Shown: positions 1 to 5,009, numbered from the stretch's first letter. The stretch: 5,632 nt of DNA from Chloroflexota bacterium (GCA_019240175.1 JAFAYS010001230.1:1-5632); one strand, 5' to 3'. Notes: generated by a model not told the origin, from the sequence alone. Numbers and translations are program-made.

Positions 1-1
1 C

Positions 2-514
2 GAAGAGAACGATCCCAAAGTACGCGCCAGCCGTCTCGACGAAGCGCTGGACATTATCGATGGGCTATGCAGCGGCCAGCCGTTTAGCTATGCCGGCGAA
101 CACTTTCAGATCCAGGAAACAGTTTTTCAGCCGCAGCCTGTGCAGGAACGGATTCCGCTGTGGATCGGCGGTTGGTGGCCGAACAAGGCACCCATGCGGC
201 GTGCCGCCCGCTGGGACGGCGCGTATCCCGCCGAAGTCCGTACCGATGGCCCGAACATTGAATTAGTGTCCACCTCACCCGAGACCGTGCGGGAAATCCG
301 CGCGTTTATCGACCAGCACCGCGTCAAGACCACGCCCTTCGACATGGTGATCAGCCGCGATCTGTGGCGTGAAGAGCCAGCCGCAGCCCGTGAGCTGGCA
401 GCGGAGCTGGCCGAGGCCGGTACCACCTGGATCATTCAGGATGTGCTGCCGTGGGAAGTTTCACCGGAAGAAGCGCGCGTCTTGATCCGCCGAGGCCCGC
501 CCGGCAAGCAGTAA
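2..514 (+). CDS. LLM-class flavin-dependent oxidoreductase, C-terminal part (5' end outside window)
   Basis: The frame is open from the first bases of the window to a TAA stop, giving 170 visible residues of a longer protein. The fragment reads like the C-terminal half of the bacterial luciferase-like monooxygenase family (FMN- or F420-dependent TIM barrels). A helix with RLDEALDIIDGL (residues 11-22) is followed by the F-Y-G-x-F segment (28-35: FSYAGEHF). Then comes the P-x-P...IPLWIGG strand (44-57), which in this family contributes to the flavin phosphate pocket. After it are R-A-A-R-W-DGAYP and a C-terminal tail ending in RGPPGKQ. Members oxidise or reduce varied small organic substrates, and the substrate cannot be told here. 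The gene ends 118 bp before folD, which has its own promoter, so the two are probably separate transcription units. The family is fairly sure. The cofactor (FMN or F420) is undecided because the N-terminal half is missing. Confidence 0.85.
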   Translation, partial: EENDPKVRASRLDEALDIIDGLCSGQPFSYAGEHFQIQETVFQPQPVQERIPLWIGGWWPNKAPMRRAARWDGAYPAEVRTDGPNIELVSTSPETVREIRAFIDQHRVKTTPFDMVISRDLWREEPAAARELAAELAEAGTTWIIQDVLPWEVSPEEARVLIRRGPPGKQ

Positions 515-565
515 GTCGACCAGCTCAAAGCCGCAAGATCGCCAGTTTGTCGAGACGAGCGCGTT

Positions 566-594
566 TTGACAGAGCCGGCGATTATTTCTATCAT
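566..594 (+). promoter_or_regulatory. Sigma70-type promoter for folD
   Basis: TTGACA at 566-571 and TATCAT at 589-594 are separated by exactly 17 bp. The -35 is perfect and the -10 has one mismatch to TATAAT. The predicted start is near 600-602, leaving a leader of about 30 nt before the folD ATG at 633. No operator or riboswitch fold was seen in that short leader. Confidence 0.75.
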
Positions 595-622
595 GCTGGC
601 AAACGTGGTTTACTAAAACAGC

Positions 623-627
623 AGGGA
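623..627 (+). promoter_or_regulatory. Ribosome binding site of folD
   Basis: AGGGA lies 5 nt before the ATG at 633 and supports that start. The encoded N-terminus (MTVILDGTALA) matches where FolD proteins normally begin. Confidence 0.6.
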
Positions 628-632
628 TAGAT

Positions 633-1481
633 ATGACAGTTATTCTCGACGGCACAGCACTGGCGGCGACTTTACGCGAAGAGCTGCGCGCCGATGTGGA
701 GCGGCTAAACCAGAGCGGCATCACGCCGCGCCTGGATGTGGTGCAAGTCGCGGGCGACGCGGCCTCGGATTGGTATGTGCGGGCGATCAAGCGCGCCTGC
801 CAGCAGATCGGCGTGGTCTTCAACCTGGATCAGCTGCCCGCCGACAGCACGCAGCAGCAGATTCTCGCACAGATTCACACGCTGAACGCCCAGCCGGAGA
901 CACACGGGATTATCGTGCAGGTGCCGCTGCCCAAGCACATCGACGCCGACGCAGTGATCGAAGCGATCGATCCGCGCAAAGACGTGGATGGCCAAAGCCC
1001 GCTGAGTCTGGGCCGTTTGGCGCAGAGCCTGCCGACGTTCGTGCCGAATACACCGGCGGGCGGCATGGAATTTCTCAAGCGTTACAACATTCCGATCGCG
1101 GGCAAACAGGCCGTTGTCGTCGGACGCTCGAATATCGTGGGCAAGCCGATGGCGCTGCTGCTGCTGCAAGAGCACGCGACCGTGACGATCGGCCACTCGC
1201 GCACGCCGGATCTGGCTGCGATCCTGCGCGACGCCGACATTGTGGCGGTAGCCGTCGGCAGGCCGGGCATCGTCCACGGCGCGATGCTCAAGCCCGGCGC
1301 AACCGTGATCGACTTTGGCATCAACGAGGTCGGCCCCAAGACAATCGTGGGCGATGTTGATTACCCGAGCGCGGCTGAGGTGGCCGGTGCGATCACGCCG
1401 GTGCCGGGCGGAACCGGGCCGGTGACAAATATGATGCTGCTGCGCAACGTGATTCGCGCCGCCGAAGGCCTGGGATCATAA
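633..1481 (+). CDS. folD: FolD: methylene-THF dehydrogenase / methenyl-THF cyclohydrolase, with catalytic-lysine position changed
   Basis: FolD is a cytosolic enzyme that interconverts 5,10-methylene-THF, 5,10-methenyl-THF and 10-formyl-THF, supplying one-carbon units for purine and formyl-Met synthesis. The 282 residues match the usual length. The catalytic domain has GIIVQVPLP (92-100, with Gln96) and KDVDG (116-120, with Asp119). The Rossmann domain has VVVGRSNIVGKPMA (161-174), and the C-terminus has PVPGGTGPVT. All are FolD signatures. The oddity is the Y-x-x-x-K motif. Tyr48 is present, but the residue four further on is Ile52, not the catalytic Lys, and a Lys follows at 53. In addition, P-C-T-P reads P-N-T-P (138-141). 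In the characterised human enzyme, changing that Lys abolishes cyclohydrolase activity while dehydrogenase activity remains. This protein may therefore be dehydrogenase-only, or it may use Lys53. The family is certain, but full bifunctionality is not. The gene is cotranscribed with the rhomboid gene downstream. Confidence 0.95.
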   Translation: MTVILDGTALAATLREELRADVERLNQSGITPRLDVVQVAGDAASDWYVRAIKRACQQIGVVFNLDQLPADSTQQQILAQIHTLNAQPETHGIIVQVPLPKHIDADAVIEAIDPRKDVDGQSPLSLGRLAQSLPTFVPNTPAGGMEFLKRYNIPIAGKQAVVVGRSNIVGKPMALLLLQEHATVTIGHSRTPDLAAILRDADIVAVAVGRPGIVHGAMLKPGATVIDFGINEVGPKTIVGDVDYPSAAEVAGAITPVPGGTGPVTNMMLLRNVIRAAEGLGS

Positions 1482-1485
1482 GGAG
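1481..1485 (+). promoter_or_regulatory. Ribosome binding site overlapping the folD stop
   Basis: AGGAG begins on the last base of the folD TAA (1479-1481) and lies 6 nt before the next ATG at 1492. This arrangement suggests translational coupling between folD and the membrane protein, and it fixes the downstream start. Confidence 0.75.
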
Positions 1486-1491
1486 CCGGCT

Positions 1492-2145
1492 ATGAGCCGC
1501 TTGCTGCCCTTGTTTTATTTTAGCGTGCTGTATGGCGCGTTTCTCGCCGGAATGCTGTACCTGCGAGCACAAGATGTAGCTGATCATGCAGCGGCTCAAA
1601 CCTTCCCGCGTGCGACAGTTTTACTGCTCCTTGCGATCGGCGTGCCGACGACGTTGCAGTTCTTCTTTGCGCCGATCCTGCCTTTGTTCGAGCGCGATGC
1701 CCAGCGCTTTCTGGACGGCGAATGGTGGCGACTGATCACGCCGCTCTTTGTGCAAGATGGCGGCATCGGCGGGAGTATCTTTAATCTGGTCAACCTGTTC
1801 TTCGTAGGATTGATTGGCGAGCGCCTGTGGGGTAGTTGGCGCTGCGTCGCGATCTTCTTTGTGTGCGGCATACTGAGCGAAGCAGTAGCACTGAACTGGC
1901 AGCCGATCGGCGCAGGCAACTCGATCGCCAACTTTGGGTTAGCAGCCAGTGTTGCGATTGTAGCGCTGATCTCTACACGCCAGCGGCTCGTCCAATTGGC
2001 AGCAGGTGGCGCGCTGGCGTGTGGCTTGGTGCTGGTGTTGCTCCGTGATATTCATGGTGCTGCGACGATCCTGGGTGTGATTGTTGGTATGGTGTTGCTC
2101 TTGATTAACGGCGGTAACGTTTTGAAGACTCATACATCCGCCTGA
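1492..2145 (+). CDS. Rhomboid-family intramembrane serine protease (divergent)
   Basis: This is a 217-residue, very hydrophobic protein with about six membrane segments, near residues 4-24, 41-63, 92-109, 117-134, 146-160 and 166-184, plus a last one at 188-205. Rhomboids cleave membrane proteins within the bilayer using a Ser-His dyad. Rhomboid hallmarks are visible. GEWWRLITPLF (76-86) matches the L1 loop region. The F-N-L-x-N...G-x-x-x-E-R-x-x-G pattern (97-114) matches the second core helix. G-N-S-I-A-N-F-G-L (142-150) fits the GxSx...FGL serine motif, giving Ser144. His188, followed by Gly195 and Gly199, fits the H-x6-G...G helix. The histidine that usually stands four residues before Asn98 is Gly94 here. 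The first helix (4-24) precedes the core. Substrate and role are unknown. The protein could be an inactive rhomboid-like relative, but both dyad residues remain. It follows folD by 10 bp, with no evident functional link. Confidence 0.72.
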   Translation: MSRLLPLFYFSVLYGAFLAGMLYLRAQDVADHAAAQTFPRATVLLLLAIGVPTTLQFFFAPILPLFERDAQRFLDGEWWRLITPLFVQDGGIGGSIFNLVNLFFVGLIGERLWGSWRCVAIFFVCGILSEAVALNWQPIGAGNSIANFGLAASVAIVALISTRQRLVQLAAGGALACGLVLVLLRDIHGAATILGVIVGMVLLLINGGNVLKTHTSA

Positions 2146-2176
2146 GCGCGTGATCGATCAAAGATCGCCAAAACAA

Positions 2177-2206
2177 ACGGGCCGTAGGATCGTACCTACG
2201 GCCTGT
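2177..2206 (-). terminator. Rho-independent terminator of the minus-strand operon, at a convergent junction
   Basis: A perfect 9-bp stem (2180-2188 with 2195-2203, GGCCGTAGG/CCTACGGCC) has a 6-nt loop. Three more outer pairs, one of them G-U, extend it. Read on the minus strand it is followed by CGTTTGTTTTGG, a U-rich tail, just after the STAS gene stop at 2231. Read on the plus strand the tail (GTGTGCTTGC) is poor in T. It is therefore a good terminator for the minus-strand genes and at best a weak one for the rhomboid gene ending at 2145. Confidence 0.8.
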
Positions 2207-2230
2207 GTGCTTGCATAAATTGTGAATGGC

Positions 2231-2590
2231 CTAGCTGCTCAGCGCGGCCACCGCCTGCTCCTCGGTCTCGTAGATATCGGCGTACTGCGACAGCCCAACC
2301 ATACGAAAGATCTTCTGGAAATGCTCGTTGAGTCCGCTCATCGCCAGCTTCTGGCCGTTGCGTCCACAGCTGGTCACGATCCGAATCAAGATCGCGATGC
2401 CGGCGCTATTGATGTAGTTGCTGTGATGGAAATTCAGCACGAGCTGCTGCGCCCCGGCCTCGGTGGCCGTGGTGTAGGCCTCGCTGATCTTGGCGTCGGC
2501 GAAGGTTGTCACATCACCTTTGATGTCGATCACTGTCACCTTGCCATGCTGACGGCTTGTTACTTCCAACGTATCGTCAAGAAAAGCCAT
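2231..2590 (-). CDS. STAS-domain anti-sigma factor antagonist (SpoIIAA/RsbV-like)
   Basis: The 119 residues make a single STAS domain, the usual size of a free anti-anti-sigma protein. In this family the unphosphorylated protein binds an anti-sigma kinase and frees its target. Phosphorylation of a conserved serine by the kinase switches it off. Visible features are the first strands with VTVIDIKGDVTTFAD (18-32) and the strand QQLVLNF. The signature loop is YINSAGIAIL (59-68), in which Ser62 stands at the phosphorylation position. The residue before it is Asn61 where many homologues have Asp. The start has AGGAG 5 nt upstream (2596-2600). It is the last gene of the minus-strand operon, and a strong terminator follows. 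The adjacent kinase-like gene is its expected partner. The sigma factor or other final target is not in the window. Confidence 0.9.
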   Translation of the reverse strand: MAFLDDTLEVTSRQHGKVTVIDIKGDVTTFADAKISEAYTTATEAGAQQLVLNFHHSNYINSAGIAILIRIVTSCGRNGQKLAMSGLNEHFQKIFRMVGLSQYADIYETEEQAVAALSS

Positions 2591-2595
2591 ACAGG

Positions 2596-2600
2596 CTCCT
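2596..2600 (-). promoter_or_regulatory. Ribosome binding site of the STAS gene
   Basis: On the minus strand AAGGAG (2596-2601) stands 5 nt before the ATG at 2590. This is a strong site, clearly better than that of the upstream kinase gene. It would favour making more antagonist than kinase. Confidence 0.65.
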
Positions 2601-2622
2601 TATCCCACCGCTATGGCTGTAG

Positions 2623-2657
2623 GGCAGCATCGGGCGTGCGCACGACCTGAAGCTGCC
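2623..2657 (-). other. Possible stem-loop between the kinase and STAS genes
   Basis: The 70-bp spacer (2591-2660) contains GGCAGC and GCTGCC arms (2623-2628 and 2652-2657), with the 10-nt palindrome CGTGCGCACG (2635-2644) inside. No U-run follows, so it is not a terminator. It might stabilise mRNA or slow readthrough. It could also be chance in GC-rich DNA. Confidence 0.3.
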
Positions 2658-2660
2658 GCG

Positions 2661-3134
2661 CTATTGACAGCGTAACACCATTCGCACTTCATTACCCTGG
2701 CCTGGCACGCCGGTCCACTCCACCTCATCCACGAACTGGCGGATCAGCCACATGCCCATGCCAACATCTTCACCCTGGAGCGCACGCTCCAGATCTGGAC
2801 GATCGTAGCCGTAGCCTCGATTGAAGCGCCGGTAGTGCTGGTCGCGGACACGCACCGTCAGGGCGTTGCCGGCCACTGTGATCACGACATGGACCTCGGC
2901 GTTGCGAATCCCGGAGTTGCCGTGCTCGATCGCGTTCGTCACCGCCTCCGACACAGCGGTGCGCAAGCCTGCGATCTGGTCGGGCCGAAAGCCCATGCGC
3001 GCCGCAACCGTCGCCACCGTATCCATCGCCACTTTCTCGTAGCCAAGAGTGCTCGGCAGCCGCAGCTCGATCGGCTGCTCTGCCGGCTGTGTCCGCTTGG
3101 GAGACCAGAACCGTCGCATAGACTCGTGCTCCAT
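2661..3134 (-). CDS. Anti-sigma factor-type serine kinase (SpoIIAB/RsbW-like, GHKL ATPase)
   Basis: The 157-residue protein has the GHKL ATP-binding fold used by anti-sigma kinases. These bind a sigma factor or other target and phosphorylate a STAS partner. The N-box is clear: AVSEAVTNAIEHGN (60-73, with Glu63, Asn67 and His71). The G2-like turn is GMGMWLIRQFVDEVEW (125-140). The usual G1 box D-x-G-x-G reads D98-Q-H-Y-R, so both glycines are lost, although Asp98 is kept. The basic, Pro-rich first 20 residues are not part of the domain. The gene starts 9 nt after the pccB-like stop, and the STAS gene follows it, so the three genes look like one operon. The start is uncertain. ATG 3134 has no evident ribosome binding site, whereas Met6 (ATG 3117-3119) has GGAG 9 nt upstream. 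The family is confident. Kinase activity is inferred. Confidence 0.87.
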   Translation of the reverse strand: MEHESMRRFWSPKRTQPAEQPIELRLPSTLGYEKVAMDTVATVAARMGFRPDQIAGLRTAVSEAVTNAIEHGNSGIRNAEVHVVITVAGNALTVRVRDQHYRRFNRGYGYDRPDLERALQGEDVGMGMWLIRQFVDEVEWTGVPGQGNEVRMVLRCQ

Positions 3135-3143
3135 CTAGGATGC

Positions 3144-4697
3144 TTACAGCGGAATATTGCCATGCTTACGCGGCGGCAAGCTTTGGCGCTTGTTGCGCGA
3201 CAGCCGCAGCGCTTTGATCAGCGCGGGACGAGTCTCGCGTGGCTCGATCACCTGATCGATATAGCCGCGCTCTTCGGCAACATACGGATTCGCGAAACGC
3301 CGCTGGTAATCTTCGACCAGATCCGCCTGACGCGCCGCCGGATCTGACGCCTCCGCCAGCTCTTTGCGGAAGATAATCTTCACGGCAGCGTCCACGCCCA
3401 TCACCGCGATCTCGGCGGTCGGCCAGGCGAAATTGAAGTCGGCCCGAATATGCTTCGACGACATCACGTCGTACGCGCCGCCGTAGGCCTTGCGGGTGAT
3501 CACCGTCAGCTTGGGCACGGTTGCCTCGCAGTAGGCGTAGAGCAGCTTCGCGCCGTGACGGATGATCCCGCCGTACTCCTGCTGCGTGCCCGGCAGAAAG
3601 CCCGGCACGTCCACAAACGTCACCAGCGGAATATTGAACGCGTCGCAGAAGCGCACAAAGCGCGCGCCTTTGATCGAGGCGTCGATATCGAGCGTTCCTG
3701 CCATCGCCAGCGGCTGATTGCCGACCACGCCCACAACATGACCATCTAGCCGTGCAAAGCCAATCAGCAGGTTCTGCGCCCAGAATGGCTGAACTTCCCA
3801 GAAAAAGCCATCGTCTACAGTACTTTCGATCACCTGCTTCATGTCGTAGGGCTTCTTGGGCGAGTCGGGAATGATCGTTTGTAGATCTTCGTCCATGCGC
3901 TCGGGATCGTCGGTGGGCGCGACGTAGGGCGGATCTTCCATGTTATTGGCCGGCAAGAACGAGATCAGCGTGCGCAGCTGCTCGAATGACTCGGCCTCGT
4001 CGTCGGCGGCAAAATGCGCCACGCCCGAGCGGCTGTTGTGAGTCATCGCGCCGCCCAGCTCATCGAAGCCGACCGTCTCGCCGGTGACGCTCTTGATCAC
4101 CTCGGGTCCGGTGATGAACATCTGCGAGGTGCCTTTGACCATCAAGATGAAATCGGTGATCGCCGGCGAGTAGACCGCGCCGCCCGCGCACGGCCCCGCA
4201 ATGATCGAGAGCTGCGGGATCACGCCCGACGAGATCACGTTGCGGTAGAAGATTTCGGCATAGCCGCCCAGCGCGACCACGCCTTCTTGAATGCGCGCGC
4301 CGCCCGAATCGTTGATGCCGATGCAGGGCACGCCCATGCGCAGCGCCAGATCCATCACCTTGACGATCTTTTCGGCGAAGACCTCGCCCAGCGAGCCGCC
4401 AAAGACCGTGAAGTCTTGCGAAAACACACAGACCGGACGACCATCGATCGTGCCGTGGCCCGTGATCACGCCGTCGCCCAGCGGATGACGACGATCGAGG
4501 CCAAAATTATGTGAGCGGTGAACCGCAAATGCATCAAGCTCCACGAACGATCCCGGATCGAGCAGCACGTCGATCCGCTCACGAGCCGTTGATTTGCCGC
4601 GCGCGTGCTGCTTCTTAGCCGCCTCCGGATCGGTGGTGGCTGCTAGCTCGCGGCGACGGCGAAGTTCTTCGATCTTTTGCTGAGTTGTGGTGGTCAC
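3144..4697 (-). CDS. pccB: Acyl-CoA carboxylase carboxyltransferase (beta) subunit, propionyl-CoA carboxylase type
   Basis: This subunit moves the carboxyl group from biotin to an acyl-CoA, making methylmalonyl-CoA from propionyl-CoA and often also malonyl-CoA from acetyl-CoA. The 517 residues are the full family length and form two crotonase-like halves. The N-half has RGKSTARERIDVLLDPGSF (33-51), SGGARIQEG (131-139) and PCAGGAVYSPA (169-179, one oxyanion-hole Gly pair). The C-half has VDVPGFLPG (362-370) and AYGGAYDVM (404-412). It ends in the typical LPPRKHGNIPL. Asp410 sits where Asp422 of Streptomyces coelicolor PccB does, a residue tied to acyl-CoA choice, which favours a propionyl/acetyl-CoA enzyme. 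The start is GTG with AAGGGA 6 nt upstream. The biotin carboxylase and biotin-carrier partner genes are not adjacent. The anti-sigma kinase gene follows 9 nt downstream. In Chloroflexota such enzymes serve propionate metabolism or the 3-hydroxypropionate pathway. Which applies here is unknown. Confidence 0.95.
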   Translation of the reverse strand: MTTTTQQKIEELRRRRELAATTDPEAAKKQHARGKSTARERIDVLLDPGSFVELDAFAVHRSHNFGLDRRHPLGDGVITGHGTIDGRPVCVFSQDFTVFGGSLGEVFAEKIVKVMDLALRMGVPCIGINDSGGARIQEGVVALGGYAEIFYRNVISSGVIPQLSIIAGPCAGGAVYSPAITDFILMVKGTSQMFITGPEVIKSVTGETVGFDELGGAMTHNSRSGVAHFAADDEAESFEQLRTLISFLPANNMEDPPYVAPTDDPERMDEDLQTIIPDSPKKPYDMKQVIESTVDDGFFWEVQPFWAQNLLIGFARLDGHVVGVVGNQPLAMAGTLDIDASIKGARFVRFCDAFNIPLVTFVDVPGFLPGTQQEYGGIIRHGAKLLYAYCEATVPKLTVITRKAYGGAYDVMSSKHIRADFNFAWPTAEIAVMGVDAAVKIIFRKELAEASDPAARQADLVEDYQRRFANPYVAEERGYIDQVIEPRETRPALIKALRLSRNKRQSLPPRKHGNIPL

Positions 4698-4703
4698 ACA
4701 GCA

Positions 4704-4709
4704 TCCCTT
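4704..4709 (-). promoter_or_regulatory. Ribosome binding site setting the GTG start of pccB
   Basis: AAGGGA on the minus strand lies 6 nt before GTG 4697. An ATG seven bases upstream of that GTG is out of frame and is not the start. The GTG gives the expected short N-terminus (MTTTTQQKIEELRRRR). Confidence 0.65.
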
Positions 4710-4753
4710 CGTGATGTAGCGTCGAGCGCCGATGAAAGCGCATCATTCTGCAC

Positions 4754-4762
4754 ACTATAGCA
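4754..4762 (-). promoter_or_regulatory. Candidate extended -10 promoter of pccB
   Basis: The minus strand reads TGCTATAGT, an extended -10 (TGn directly before TATAGT, one mismatch to TATAAT). No good -35 stands at 16-18 bp. TTGCCC occurs with a 20-bp spacer. The start would be near 4747, giving a leader of about 50 nt before GTG 4697. Confidence 0.4.
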
Positions 4763-4800
4763 TGAGCAATAGGCCCTGCGGGCAAACAAAAGAACAAGAA

Positions 4801-4927
4801 AACAAGGGAACAAAGGGATTATCTTTTTGTTCTTTGTTCATTAGGAGGCCCTCACCCCCTGCGTCCCCCTCTCCCGTTGCGACAGGCGAGGGGAAATTTT
4901 GGTACTTCCCTTTGTTCTTTCGTTAGG
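4801..4927. repeat. Composite intergenic repeat: nested AT-rich repeats around a CCCTCACCCC palindrome
   Basis: The DNA here differs sharply from its surroundings. An A/C/G-rich run is followed by T-rich DNA, then a GC-rich palindrome, then T-rich DNA again. The outer inverted repeat is GAACAAAGGGA (4808-4818) with TCCCTTTGTTC (4907-4917), a perfect 11 bp; 4801-4818 and 4907-4924 match at 15 of 18 positions. A direct repeat, TTTGTTCTTTGTTCATTAGG (4826-4845) and TTTGTTCTTTCGTTAGG (4911-4927), differs by a 3-base gap and one substitution. GAACAAA (4808-4814) also pairs with TTTGTTC (4826-4832). The central part begins GGCCCTCACCCCC and has arms CCCCTC/GAGGGG. No ORF lies inside. It looks like a non-autonomous dispersed repeat or a pair of nested ones. 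Confidence 0.65.
4867..4894. repeat. GC-rich imperfect hairpin (CCCCTCTCCC...GAGGGG type)
   Basis: CCCCTC pairs with GAGGGG (the second arm is 4888-4893), and a few more interrupted pairs lie inside, around a TTGCGA loop. From memory, CCCTCACCCC...CCTCTCCC...GGGAGAGGGG palindromes are dispersed in many copies through several bacterial groups, including Chloroflexota. This copy has decayed in its right arm (GGCGAGGGG where a perfect copy would read GGGAGAGGGG). Confidence 0.55.
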
Positions 4928-4964
4928 TTCTAGGTGGTGGTTGGAGCGGTTCGATACAGGGCAT
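4923..4964 (-). CDS. Possible 13-codon leader ORF with a Pro-Pro-Pro run
   Basis: On the minus strand an ATG at 4964 opens a short frame encoding MPCIEPLQPPPRT, which ends in TAA at 4923-4925. It is preceded by AAGGAGGT (4971-4978) with a 6-nt spacer. That is an ideal ribosome binding site, better than that of any full-length gene in this window. A TATAAT box lies about 45 bp further upstream. The ORF sits between the alpha/beta hydrolase and pccB on the same strand, and its stop lies inside the edge of the composite repeat. Three consecutive prolines are a known cause of ribosome stalling relieved by EF-P, so a regulatory leader peptide is conceivable. It is too short for coding statistics. 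It could be a chance ribosome binding site or the remnant of a gene start cut by the repeat. Confidence 0.3.
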   Translation of the reverse strand: MPCIEPLQPPPRT

Positions 4965-4970
4965 AGACTA

Positions 4971-4978
4971 ACCTCCTT
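4971..4978 (-). promoter_or_regulatory. Strong Shine-Dalgarno sequence without an annotated gene
   Basis: AAGGAGGT on the minus strand is complementary to the conserved anti-Shine-Dalgarno end of 16S rRNA over eight bases. It is followed after 6 nt by ATG 4964. It lies in intergenic DNA, 219 bp or more before any recognised start on that strand. Confidence 0.5.
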
Positions 4979-5009
4979 GATGCTCGGGAATATCGATCAG
5001 CTGAAGTCT

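Noticed and set aside
515..565. Terminator after the LLM oxidoreductase
   Set aside because: Only a weak GTCGA pairing was seen, with no stable stem and no T-run, so no terminator can be supported.
601..632. Riboswitch (for example THF) in the folD leader
   Set aside because: The leader predicted from the promoter is only about 30 nt, too short for a known riboswitch aptamer.
705..1277. 190-codon frame on the minus strand inside folD
   Set aside because: It lies opposite the confident folD gene, and its Arg/His/Asp-rich composition is typical of antisense reading of GC-rich coding DNA.
2146..2172. Cluster of GATC sites (three within about 20 bp)
   Set aside because: GATC and CGATCG are frequent throughout the window, including in codons, so the cluster is not distinctive enough to call a regulatory or replication site.
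2222..2650. 142-codon open frame on the plus strand over the STAS gene
   Set aside because: It is antisense to a clear STAS gene, has no recognisable domain and no good ribosome binding site. It is a GC-driven shadow frame.
4014..4514. 166-codon plus-strand frame opposite pccB
   Set aside because: It is rich in Arg, Ala, Asp and His with no motif, and it lies fully within the antisense of a well-conserved gene.
4615..4797. 60-codon minus-strand frame spanning the pccB start
   Set aside because: It is out of frame with pccB and overlaps both its ribosome binding site and its promoter region, with no domain.
4771..4852. AGGCCCT direct repeat (4771-4777 and 4846-4852) as a target-site duplication
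   Set aside because: It is only 7 bp, GC-rich, and does not coincide with the ends of the inverted repeats, so it is probably chance.
4732..4926. 64-codon plus-strand frame through the repeat
   Set aside because: It encodes low-complexity repeat sequence only (KEQENKGTKG, then Pro/Ser-rich) and has no ribosome binding site.
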